From: an uncultured Clostridium sp.
GTDB taxonomy: Bacteria; Bacillota; Clostridia; TANB77; CAG-508
DNA: 18,480 bases
Direction: 5' to 3'
NCBI GenBank assembly: GCA_900557045.1
Contig: USQY01000033.1
Span: forward strand, 1-18,480
How positions within the stretch are numbered: position 1 is the first letter of the stretch; every line of letters starts with the position of its first letter. Of this stretch, positions 7,366 through 13,481 are shown in pieces. Below the pieces are notes generated by a model. It ran no database searches. It saw only the letters and a program-made list of their open reading frames with translations, and was not told the origin of the DNA. The translations under genes and the position numbers were made by a program.

Positions 7366-8193
7366 CTAAGTTTTACTTTGTATACATTCTAATGCTTGTT
7401 TTAACTGCTCAGCATTAGGTGCTTTTCCATGCCAAGAAACATTATCTTCCATAAAAGAGACTCCTTTTCCTTTTATAGTTTTTGCAATTATTGCTGTTGG
7501 CACTCCCTTAGTTACTTTTGCTTCATTAAAAGCATCAATAATTTGTTCAATATTGTTACCATCTATTGAAATAACTTTAAATCCAAAACTTTCAAATTTT
7601 CGTTCTATATTGTTTAATCCTTTTACCTTTTCAATTTTCCCATCTATTTGTAGATTATTATTATCTACAATAACACATAGATTATCTAATTTATATTTTG
7701 ATGAAGTCATTGCTGCTTCCCAAACTTGTCCTTCTTCTATTTCACCATCACCTAATAAACAGTAAACTCTATATCCCATGCTATCCATTTTTGATGATAA
7801 TGCCATTCCATTTGCAACAGATAAACCTTGTCCTAATGAACCACTTGTCATATCTACTCCTGGTACTTTATTCATGTCTGGATGTCCTTGTAGATTTGAA
7901 TCTATCTTTCTAAATTTTGTTAATTCTTTTTCATCAAAAAATCCTCTTTTGGCTAAAACACTATATAATACAGGTGAACAATGTCCTTTTGATAATATAA
8001 ATCTATCTCTTCCATTTGCTTTTGGTTCTTTTGGGTTTATATTCATTTGGTTAAAATATAATACTGTTAAAATATCTGCACATGATAATGAACCTCCTGG
8101 ATGACCTGATTGTGCTTCATATACCATTTTAACAATATTTTGCCTAACTTCATTTGCAATTTTCTCTAACGCTTCTACTTTTGTAATTTTCAT
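7366..8193 (-). CDS. Transketolase, N-terminal subunit
   Basis: A 275-residue thiamine-diphosphate-binding half. Motifs are AQSGHPGGSLSCADIL, RDRFILSKGHCSPVLY, QGHPDMNKVPGVDMTSGSLGQGLS, and the ThDP/Mg motif GDGEIEEGQVWEAA...VDNNNLQ. The ATG at 8193 (MKITKVEAL) is chosen because AAAGGTTGATGAG lies directly upstream; longer in-frame starts reach back over the promoter. It acts with the C-subunit encoded at 5176-6105. A promoter is visible 30-60 nt upstream and no terminator separates it from the PHP gene, so tktN, PHP and tktC may be one transcript. Confidence 0.95.
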   Translation of the reverse strand: MKITKVEALEKIANEVRQNIVKMVYEAQSGHPGGSLSCADILTVLYFNQMNINPKEPKANGRDRFILSKGHCSPVLYSVLAKRGFFDEKELTKFRKIDSNLQGHPDMNKVPGVDMTSGSLGQGLSVANGMALSSKMDSMGYRVYCLLGDGEIEEGQVWEAAMTSSKYKLDNLCVIVDNNNLQIDGKIEKVKGLNNIERKFESFGFKVISIDGNNIEQIIDAFNEAKVTKGVPTAIIAKTIKGKGVSFMEDNVSWHGKAPNAEQLKQALECIQSKT

Positions 8194-8222
8194 AATCTCA
8201 TCAACCTTTCTATACTGAACAT

Positions 8223-8251
8223 ATTTTATACTTAATACTTTGTTTTTGCAA
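8223..8251 (-). promoter_or_regulatory. Predicted promoter of the transketolase operon
   Basis: Minus strand TTGCAA (8251-8246), 17-bp spacer, TAAAAT (8228-8223), 29 nt before the tktN start codon. Confidence 0.5.
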
Positions 8252-8266
8252 CACACTTTTTCGAAA

Positions 8267-8316
8267 TATGTTTTATATTTTTCACTAGCATAATGTTTTA
8301 TATTTTTTTGCTAGCA
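8267..8316. repeat. Two ~25-bp direct repeats between SprT-like gene and transketolase
   Basis: The unit ta(a)tgttttatattttt..ctagca occurs at 8267-8290 and 8291-8316, immediately after the stop of the SprT-like gene. CTAGCA in one unit can pair with TGCTAG in the next to form a weak hairpin. Confidence 0.5.
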
Positions 8317-8931
8317 TAGCTTTAATTTTCCGCCACATAAACATCTATACTTTTTGAAAAAATCGTGTTGTAATCTTTTTCTATGTATTACTTTTCCACA
8401 TTTAGTACACTTTATAGTATATTTATAAGAATTCTCTTTTTCATCATATTCTAAATTGCTTTTTTTATAATCTTCTTGTTTATTACCTAATCTTGAAATA
8501 TTATACCCTAATTTTTGATTAATATATTTTGCATACTTTTTAAACTGTTCTCCATGATTATTACAGTCTGGAAAACAATGTATTATTTCATGAATTATAG
8601 TATTTTTTATTATTCTATCATCTAAATCCATTACCCATTTACTTATTTCTATTATGTGACTATTATACTTGTTATATTTTACATATCTGTTTCTTCCTAC
8701 TTTCTCAATAGTCATAGTTCTTTCATCTGGGTCTTGTTGCCTGCAACAACCATACCTCTTATTACTTCTTTTAGATAATTGAATTTGTATTGTTCCTAAA
8801 ATTTGTGGTGACATATTAAAACCTATAGAAATTAATTCTTGTAAACATTGATTATACAATTTTTCTAATTTTTGTAATTGAATTTGTTGTTCTTTCTGCT
8901 TAATTTCTTTACTTAACACAGTTTTGTTCAT
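8311..8931 (-). CDS. SprT-like zinc metalloprotease family protein
   Basis: A 206-residue protein with the zincin motif HEIIHCFPDCNNHGEQF (H114, E115, H118, third ligand H126), followed by a C-terminal zinc ribbon (CTKCGK at 175-180 and CLCGG at 197-201). This layout matches the SprT/Spartan-like family, proteases linked in eukaryotes to DNA-protein crosslink repair; the bacterial role is less clear. The N-terminal 30 residues are a Gln/Lys-rich helix. No good ribosome site is next to the ATG at 8931; AAAGAAAGGA occurs twice farther upstream in a tandem duplication. It precedes tktN on the same strand with about 117 bp between. Confidence 0.85.
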   Translation of the reverse strand: MNKTVLSKEIKQKEQQIQLQKLEKLYNQCLQELISIGFNMSPQILGTIQIQLSKRSNKRYGCCRQQDPDERTMTIEKVGRNRYVKYNKYNSHIIEISKWVMDLDDRIIKNTIIHEIIHCFPDCNNHGEQFKKYAKYINQKLGYNISRLGNKQEDYKKSNLEYDEKENSYKYTIKCTKCGKVIHRKRLQHDFFKKYRCLCGGKLKLC

Positions 8932-8937
8932 TTCTAA

Positions 8938-9018
8938 TTTTTATAATTCTAATAAGTATTTGAATTATTCCTTTCTTTTTTTTATAATTCTAATAAGTAT
9001 TTGAATTATTCCTTTCTT
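8938..9018. repeat. 41-bp tandem duplication in the 5' leader of the SprT-like gene
   Basis: The unit beginning ttataattctaataagtatt and ending ttcctttctt occurs twice with a 41-bp period (starting about 8941 and 8982), essentially identical. Each copy carries AAAGAAAGGA on the minus strand, so the leader holds two ribosome-site-like sequences, neither at normal spacing from the annotated ATG. Confidence 0.85.
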
Positions 9019-9100
9019 TATTAATTTACATTTATATAATTACATAAATCCTGAAATTTTGCAATTGATTTTTATATTATAAATTTGTAAGTGTTTTATT

Positions 9101-9121
9101 TTATAAAAGGCATTTTTTCAT
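9101..9121 (-). other. Strong ribosome site followed by a 6-codon mini-ORF
   Basis: AAGGGGGAG lies 7 nt before ATG at 9121; the ORF encodes MKKCLL and stops at TAA (9101-9103). The site is the best ribosome site in this stretch but opens only a six-codon frame, 170 nt upstream of the SprT-like gene. It may be a leader peptide or what remains of a deleted gene. The rest of 9019-9176 shows nothing recognisable. Confidence 0.3.
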
Positions 9122-9176
9122 TTGGTTTCTCCCCCTTCTTTTGACTAAAAAAACTACTCATTTCTCTAAAAAGCTA

Positions 9177-9226
9177 TTGTATTTAATACAAAAATATTGT
9201 ATAATAAAAAAGTACATTATTATAAT
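9177..9226 (+). promoter_or_regulatory. Predicted promoter(s) of ssrA
   Basis: Two overlapping candidates: TTGTAT (9177-9182), 17 bp, TATAAT (9200-9205); and TTGTAT (9197-9202), 18 bp, TATAAT (9221-9226). The mature tmRNA 5' end at 9255 would be produced by RNase P from a longer transcript. Confidence 0.6.
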
Positions 9227-9254
9227 AAAATACAGAAAATATTTTTTTAAACAT

Positions 9255-9609
9255 GGGGGTGTATTTGGTTTCGACAATTGTTTAGAAGTATAAATAGCGA
9301 GTAGTGGATTCTCGTTGGCCACTTAAATAAACGGGAAAATAAATATAAACGCTGATAAAACAGAATTAGCATACGCTGCCTAATTGCGGCGTCGTCTTAT
9401 AATAATTGCCCACGGTTATTAATAAGGCGTCAAATTAGTGGGAAACGAAGCTATTTTTTGCTATGAAAATAGTGGGTATTTTATAGCTACTTTAATATAA
9501 TGTTTGTTTGTTAATGCTATATTAGAGGAATTTTAATAACAAACTGCACTCGGAGAAGTTTATATGGAAGAGCTATTGGACAGGAGTTCGACTCTCCTCA
9601 CCTCCACCA
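9255..9609 (+). ncRNA. ssrA: Transfer-messenger RNA (tmRNA)
   Basis: A 355-nt tmRNA. The 5' GGGGGTG pairs with 3' CACCTCC, followed by ACCA, forming a seven-pair acceptor stem; G-U is allowed at one position. The tRNA-like T arm is GGACAGGAGTTCGACTCTCC. The 5' domain has the conserved TTTGGTTTCGAC. The mRNA-like part resumes at 9351 and reads ADKTELAYAA then TAA (9381-9383), a degradation tag with the usual small, hydrophobic end. It rescues stalled ribosomes with SmpB, which is not encoded in this window. Rescue of ribosomes stalled at unread codons is relevant to the CGG frameshift pattern described below. Confidence 0.97.
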
Positions 9610-9657
9610 TACTCGTCCCCTGCTTATCCAATTTAATATAAAATTTAAAAGATATAC

Positions 9658-9695
9658 TTAATGAACTGTCCACTTTTTAGGGAACAGTTCATTAA
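9658..9695. terminator. 12-bp perfect inverted repeat after ssrA
   Basis: TTAATGAACTGT (9658-9669) and ACAGTTCATTAA (9684-9695) flank a 14-nt centre with further CC/GG pairing. No T run follows on the plus strand. It may be a weak terminator of ssrA or an operator ahead of the efp promoter. Confidence 0.45.
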
Positions 9696-9742
9696 TTGTA
9701 TATGTGTTTTTTATATATTTCCTCCAAAATTATCCAAAACTC

Positions 9743-9771
9743 TTGATTTTTAACCCAAAATAGTGTATCAT
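9743..9771 (+). promoter_or_regulatory. Predicted promoter of efp
   Basis: TTGATT (9743-9748), 17-bp spacer, TATCAT (9766-9771), 38 nt upstream of the efp start codon. Confidence 0.6.
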
Positions 9772-9809
9772 ATATAAATACGAAACAAATTTTGAAAGGG
9801 GAATTAATA

Positions 9810-10379
9810 ATGGCAGAAGTATATATGGCAGGAGATTTTAGAAATGGTACAACATTTGAAATGGATGGAAATGTTTTCAAAGTTGTAGAATTTCAACATG
9901 TAAAACCAGGTAAAGGTGCAGCATTTGTTAGAACAAAATTAAAAAATGTTATAAGTGGAGCTGTTTTAGAAAAAACATTTAACCCATCTGAAAAATATCC
10001 AGGAGCAGAAATAGAAAAAAGAGAAATGCAATATTTATATAATGATGAAGATTTATACTATTTCATGGATAATGAAACATACGAACAAATGCCTTTAAAT
10101 AAAGAACAATTAGGAGATGCTTTAAAATACATTAAAGAAAATATGAATGTTAAAATATTATCATTCAAAGGAAATGTATTTGCAGTAGAACCACCAATGT
10201 TCGTAGAATTAGAAGTAACATACACAGAACCAGGATTTGCTGGAAACACAACAACAACATCTGGAAAACCAGCAAAATTAGAAAATGGTTTTGAAATAAT
10301 AGTACCTTTATTTATTAACATTGGAGATATTGTTAAAATAGATACTAGAACTGGTGATTATATGGAAAGAGTTAACTAA
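9810..10379 (+). CDS. efp: Translation elongation factor P
   Basis: A 189-residue EF-P with the three-domain layout. The start at 9810 (MAEVYMAGDFRNG) is used because AAAGGGG sits 9 nt upstream; the in-frame ATG at 9792 overlaps the ribosome site. The loop that reaches the ribosomal P site is VKPGKGAAF with K35 in PGKG, the residue modified in many bacteria. The C-terminal OB-fold ends in GDIVKIDTRTGDYMERV, the family signature. It relieves stalls at consecutive prolines. No modification enzymes are nearby. A hairpin overlapping the stop codon ends the gene. Confidence 0.97.
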   Translation: MAEVYMAGDFRNGTTFEMDGNVFKVVEFQHVKPGKGAAFVRTKLKNVISGAVLEKTFNPSEKYPGAEIEKREMQYLYNDEDLYYFMDNETYEQMPLNKEQLGDALKYIKENMNVKILSFKGNVFAVEPPMFVELEVTYTEPGFAGNTTTTSGKPAKLENGFEIIVPLFINIGDIVKIDTRTGDYMERVN

Positions 10380-10400
10380 TTTTAGTTAACTCCTATTTTT
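10369..10400 (+). terminator. Terminator overlapping the efp stop codon
   Basis: Stem GAGTTAACTA / TAGTTAACTC with a 4-nt loop and trailing CTATTTTT. The TAA stop is inside the stem. Confidence 0.7.
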
Positions 10401-10474
10401 AATAAGATTGCGAATTACTAGTTAATATATGCTTATTAGAAATTTATAAAATTAAAAAGAAAGGATATCGAATT

Positions 10475-10969
10475 ATGTCAGATTTAACCGAAAGATTTCA
10501 GGAAATTATGAAAGATATTGAAAATAATATTTCAGATGAAAAACAATTTGAGTACATTAATAAAAAAATAGCAGAAATTTCTATGCTTCATATGGATATA
10601 ATAGATGAAATGGCTAATATTATAAAAAACAAAATTGAAAATATTGAGAAAGTTCAATCCTCAATTGAAAATAAAGTTACTAAAATTGAAACATCTATCG
10701 CTGGAATTGAAAGTGATATATATGAAGACAGTTTTGATTTTGAAATTGTATGTCCATATTGTAATAATGAATTTACAGCAGATATAGAATCAAAATCAGA
10801 TATAAGATGTCCAGAATGTAATAATGTAATTGAATTAGACTGGAACGGAGACGAAACTACAGGATGCTCTGGTAGTTGTTCTAGCTGTGGTTCAAATTGT
10901 AGCGGCTCATTTCTAGATGATGATGATTTAGATGAAGATTTTAACAATCATGACGATGATGATATGTAA
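10475..10969 (+). CDS. CD1247-like zinc-ribbon protein with acidic tail
   Basis: A 164-residue cytoplasmic protein. Residues 1-85 are helical and coiled-coil-like; a zinc ribbon follows (CPYC at 93-96 and CPEC at 112-115), then a second Cys cluster (C131, C135, C138, C142) and an Asp-rich C-terminus. The arrangement and the place directly after efp match proteins called CD1247-like in clostridia, some of which carry misleading AraC-regulator annotations. The helical N-terminus plus metal ribbon suggests a protein- or nucleic-acid-binding adaptor. Function unknown. The ribosome site GAAAGGA is 9 nt upstream of the ATG. A strong terminator follows. Confidence 0.85.
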   Translation: MSDLTERFQEIMKDIENNISDEKQFEYINKKIAEISMLHMDIIDEMANIIKNKIENIEKVQSSIENKVTKIETSIAGIESDIYEDSFDFEIVCPYCNNEFTADIESKSDIRCPECNNVIELDWNGDETTGCSGSCSSCGSNCSGSFLDDDDLDEDFNNHDDDDM

Positions 10970-11002
10970 AACTATTAATATACTTGAGGCTTACTAAATT
11001 TA

Positions 11003-11046
11003 GGATTTGTAAGTAACAGTATTACTGTTGCTTACAAACCTTTTTT
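11003..11046 (+). terminator. Terminator after the zinc-ribbon gene
   Basis: A long stem (ggatttgtaagtaacagt paired with actgttgcttacaaacc, a few mismatches) followed by TTTTTT. It separates the convergent plus and minus genes. Confidence 0.9.
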
Positions 11047-11099
11047 CATTAACTATAACTTTATAATTTTTAAACTTACTATTCTTTATTACTATTTTT

Positions 11100-11661
11100 T
11101 CAATATTCTTCTTTATCCATTTTCTCTTTAACTAATTTCAAATCTTTCCAAAACTCGATTTTTTTCGCCTCATCTCGTAATAAAGCTGCCGGATGCCATG
11201 TTGGCATATATAATATATTTTTTCTTTCTATCCATTTTCCTCTTGCTGATGTTATTCCTAATTCTTTTCCTAATATATTTTTTAATGCTGTGCTTCCTAA
11301 TAGCACTATTATTTTAGGCTTAATTAAAATCGCTTGATTTCTTAAATAATCTAAACAAGCCACAGTTTCATCTTCATGTGGAACTCTATTTGCAGGTGGT
11401 CTACATTTTACTATATTAGCTATATATACTTTACTTCTATCTATCCCTATTCCTTCAAAAGCTTTATTCATAAGTTGTCCGAGCTTTTCCTACAAAAGGA
11501 AGTCCTTGCATATCTTCATCTGCACCAGGTCCTTCTCCTATAAACATTATATCTGCATTTTTATTTCCTTCGCCAAATACAATATTTCTTCTGTTTTCAC
11601 ATAATTTACACTTTTGGCAATTTATAATTGATGCTTCTAAATCTTCCCAATTATCATACAT
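11100..11661 (-). CDS. Family 4 uracil-DNA glycosylase, needs a +1 frameshift at CGG
   Basis: Fe-S uracil-DNA glycosylase of base-excision repair. ATG at 11661 follows GGAGGAAG. Cluster cysteines are C15 and C18 (CQKC) and, after the shift, C86 and C102 (VKCRPPANR, VACLDYL). Catalytic motifs are GEGPGADEDMQGLPFVGKA and TWHPAALLR. In the zero frame, GKA is followed by CGG, and a TAA comes four codons later. Skipping one base (plus-strand G at 11481) gives GKAGQLMNKAFEGIGI, the canonical sequence, and the frame stays open to TGA at 11100-11102, about 186 residues, full family length. No other lesion is visible. Either recoded or a recent single-base insertion. Confidence 0.9.
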
Positions 11662-11700
11662 TTTTTTACTTCCTCCATTGTTACAGTTATATCCCCATTG

Positions 11701-11759
11701 TATATTGTTATAATGCATTATTATATTGTTATAATACATTGCTATATTATATTGTTATA
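11701..11759. repeat. Three direct repeats between DedA and uracil-DNA glycosylase genes
   Basis: TATATTGTTATA occurs at 11701-11712, 11722-11733 and 11748-11759 with AT-rich spacers. It lies in the 145-bp gap upstream of the glycosylase. A regulatory use is possible, but so is simple AT repeat drift. Confidence 0.5.
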
Positions 11760-11806
11760 CTATTTTATAAAAAAATTTATTCTAGTTTTAATATTTCATT
11801 TGCATT

Positions 11807-12427
11807 TTATCTAAGCTTTTCAAACTTTCTCTTTTTATATACAATGAATCCACAAACACACACTACACAAGCAAACATAATCAAAGTAATTTTTGCAAAA
11901 TAATCAACATATTTCGCAACACTTTCCCATGCATTTCCGGCAGCAAATCCCAAGTAAGTTAATACTGAATTCCAAATTGCTGACCCTATTATTGTATATG
12001 TTAAAAAAAGAGAAAACTCCATCTTAGTCATACCTGCTGGTATAGAAATTAAACTTCTTACCATTGGTATAAATCTGCAAAATAATACAGTTGATTTTCC
12101 TTTTTTAGAAAACCATTCTTCAGATTTATCAATATCTTGTTTTTTGAATCTTAATATTTTTCCTATTCTACCATCAACTAATTTATATAGTCTTTCTTTA
12201 GTTAATAATCTTCCTAATAAATATAGTATTATAGCACCTATAACAGAACCAATGGTTGATACTATAATTACCCCTGTAATTGTCATATTTGTATTTGATG
12301 TCATAAATCCTCCAAAAGTTAAAATCACTTCTGATGGTATCGGTGGAAAAACATTTTCTATTGCTATAAGAAATGCTATCCCAAAATATCCAAATTTGTC
12401 CATAATTTGAAGTATTATTTCGTTCAC
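11807..12427 (-). CDS. DedA family membrane protein
   Basis: A 206-residue polytopic protein with the DedA (SNARE-associated/VTT) signatures: FLIAIENVFPPIPSEVIL with the two re-entrant prolines, GSVIGAIILYLLGR, and FCRFIPMVRSLISIPAGMTKM with the conserved Arg and Gly residues. DedA proteins move undecaprenyl phosphate or other lipids across the membrane and support envelope proton balance; the exact substrate cannot be told here. The start is GTG at 12427, seven nt after AGGAGGG, giving MNEIILQIMDKFGYFG. The glycosylase gene follows on the same strand after 145 bp. Confidence 0.92.
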   Translation of the reverse strand: MNEIILQIMDKFGYFGIAFLIAIENVFPPIPSEVILTFGGFMTSNTNMTITGVIIVSTIGSVIGAIILYLLGRLLTKERLYKLVDGRIGKILRFKKQDIDKSEEWFSKKGKSTVLFCRFIPMVRSLISIPAGMTKMEFSLFLTYTIIGSAIWNSVLTYLGFAAGNAWESVAKYVDYFAKITLIMFACVVCVCGFIVYKKRKFEKLR

Positions 12428-12554
12428 TTGTGCCCTCCTAAAGCTTTTTATATTGTAACATATTTGTATGTTTATTACTAGTAGTTTATTCAGAATAGTA
12501 GTATTTTATGTTCAAGTTAATGCTTTTTAAACAAAATAATACACTCTGTTTTTT

Positions 12555-12594
12555 TATAAAACAAAAGAGATGAGCTAAAAAAGTTCATCTCTTT
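12555..12594 (-). terminator. Terminator of the small 33-aa gene
   Basis: Stem AAAGAGATGA / TCATCTCTTT, followed on the minus strand by TTTTGTTTTA. The gene's TAG stop sits in the loop region. Confidence 0.75.
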
Positions 12595-12676
12595 CAAGGA
12601 TAAAATCATCTTTCCCTTCAATACAATAGATCTTTCCCTTGCCTTTTTTCTCCACTACTACATAACATTTTTTCGT
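12575..12676 (-). CDS. Small 33-aa protein, apparent ACG start
   Basis: On the minus strand a perfect ribosome site AAAGGAG is followed, at the ideal 8-nt spacing, by ACG (12676) rather than ATG. Read from there as fMet, the product is M-KKCYVVVEKKGKGKIYCIEG followed by KDDFILERDELF and TAG. The composition looks like a real protein (alternating charged and hydrophobic residues, short beta strands). The stop is inside a proper terminator. No ATG, GTG or TTG lies at a suitable position in this frame; the next ATG downstream is in a different frame. It may use a rare ACG start, or be a gene silenced by a start-codon change. Family unknown. Confidence 0.45.
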   Translation of the reverse strand, partial: TKKCYVVVEKKGKGKIYCIEGKDDFILERDELF

Positions 12677-12838
12677 AGTGTTTGCTCCTTTCCCAAATAT
12701 GGGTTTTGCTTTAATTATTTAGCTGTAAAAAGGAAATCTGCAACAGCAATGTGCAATATTATAATATCATTTATTTACATAAAAGTCAAATGCACTCTGA
12801 AAATACGATAATTAGATAAAATGCATCTACAGATAAAA

Positions 12839-12925
12839 TCATTTTAAATTACATAAATCTGTTAAAAAATTTATAAAAGCATCAAGGTTAATCTTACGAA
12901 ACCATTGATGCTCTAATGGTGCCAT
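12839..12925 (-). pseudogene. Coding remnant of unknown origin (28 codons after an internal ATG)
   Basis: The minus-strand frame reads MAPLEHQWFRKINLDAFINF then LTDLCNLK and TGA; it is open for 10 codons upstream of the Met (HTCCG just before it). Trp, His and Arg content looks protein-like, but there is no ribosome site and no complete domain. It also contains a hairpin (gcatcaatggttt...ttaaccttgatgc). It may be the end of a decayed mobile-element gene. Confidence 0.3.
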
Positions 12926-13080
12926 TCCGCAACAGGTATGCGAAAAATCACACAGTTATTTATCATTTTATAAATTCAATTTACTACTGCTAATTTAACA
13001 TAACCTTCTGATTTTTGCAAGTGAAATTTTAAAGATTTATTGTAATTAATCTTTTCAATGTTATATTATCATAGAAGAAT

Positions 13081-13125
13081 AAAAACAAGACACTCAAATT
13101 TATTATTGAGAGTCCTGTTTATTAA
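13081..13125 (-). terminator. Terminator in the remnant region
   Basis: Hairpin aacaagacactcaa / ttgagagtcctgttt with a short AT loop; on the minus strand it ends in TTTTTA. It marks the end of a former or very small minus-strand transcript. Confidence 0.7.
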
Positions 13126-13162
13126 GTTAGTTTTTATTAATATTTCCTTAACGGTGGTGGTA

Positions 13163-13243
13163 TTATTGGTTTACGAAGTCTTTCATCATTTTTTTAACTT
13201 CACAATCCACACCACAATCTGAATTATACCCAAAAAGTAGAGT
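13163..13243 (-). pseudogene. 3' remnant of a small Cys-containing protein
   Basis: The minus-strand frame reads LLFGYNSDCGVDCEVKKMMK then DFVNQ and TAA, followed about 40 bp later by a terminator. The upstream part is closed by TGA, and a nearby ATG (MKIGIMKDAP) is in another frame. This looks like a gene broken by small indels. Confidence 0.35.
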
Positions 13244-13383
13244 TCACATTAGGGTGCGTCTTTCATTATACCTATCTTCATATCACATTATTAAAATAAA
13301 TCTTTGATAGATATGTCAATAATTTAGGAAAATTTCACTAAAAAGTATAGCTTATTTTAGTTGCAAAAATTTCACCTATGTAC

Positions 13384-13437
13384 AATCTTGAGTCAATCCG
13401 CTCGCCGCGGAGGCAGGCTCAAGATTTATTTTTTTGT
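13384..13437 (+). terminator. GC-rich hairpin terminator inside the insertion sequence
   Basis: Stem AATCTTGAG / CTCAAGATT enclosing ccgctcgccgcggaggcag, followed by TTATTTTTTT on the plus strand. The core is strikingly GC-rich for this window. It points against the transposase gene and could block transcription entering the element from outside. Confidence 0.7.
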
Positions 13438-13481
13438 TTTATTTTTTTATTTTCTGTAAATAATATTATTAGGCGAGAGAT

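Larger units (their letters stand above)
12677..13327. other. Accessory gap with remnants, no intact gene
   Basis: This 650-bp stretch upstream of the small gene and up to the insertion sequence has no intact ORF. It holds two short protein-like remnants on the minus strand (12839-12925 and 13163-13243) and a terminator between them. On the minus strand, TTGACA near 13317-13312 could be the -35 box of the unit that ends at the terminator. Confidence 0.5.

Noticed and set aside
12880..12960. Riboswitch or structured RNA around the gcatcaa hairpin
   Set aside because: Only one simple stem is visible, no known aptamer core is recognised, and the stretch reads better as a coding remnant.
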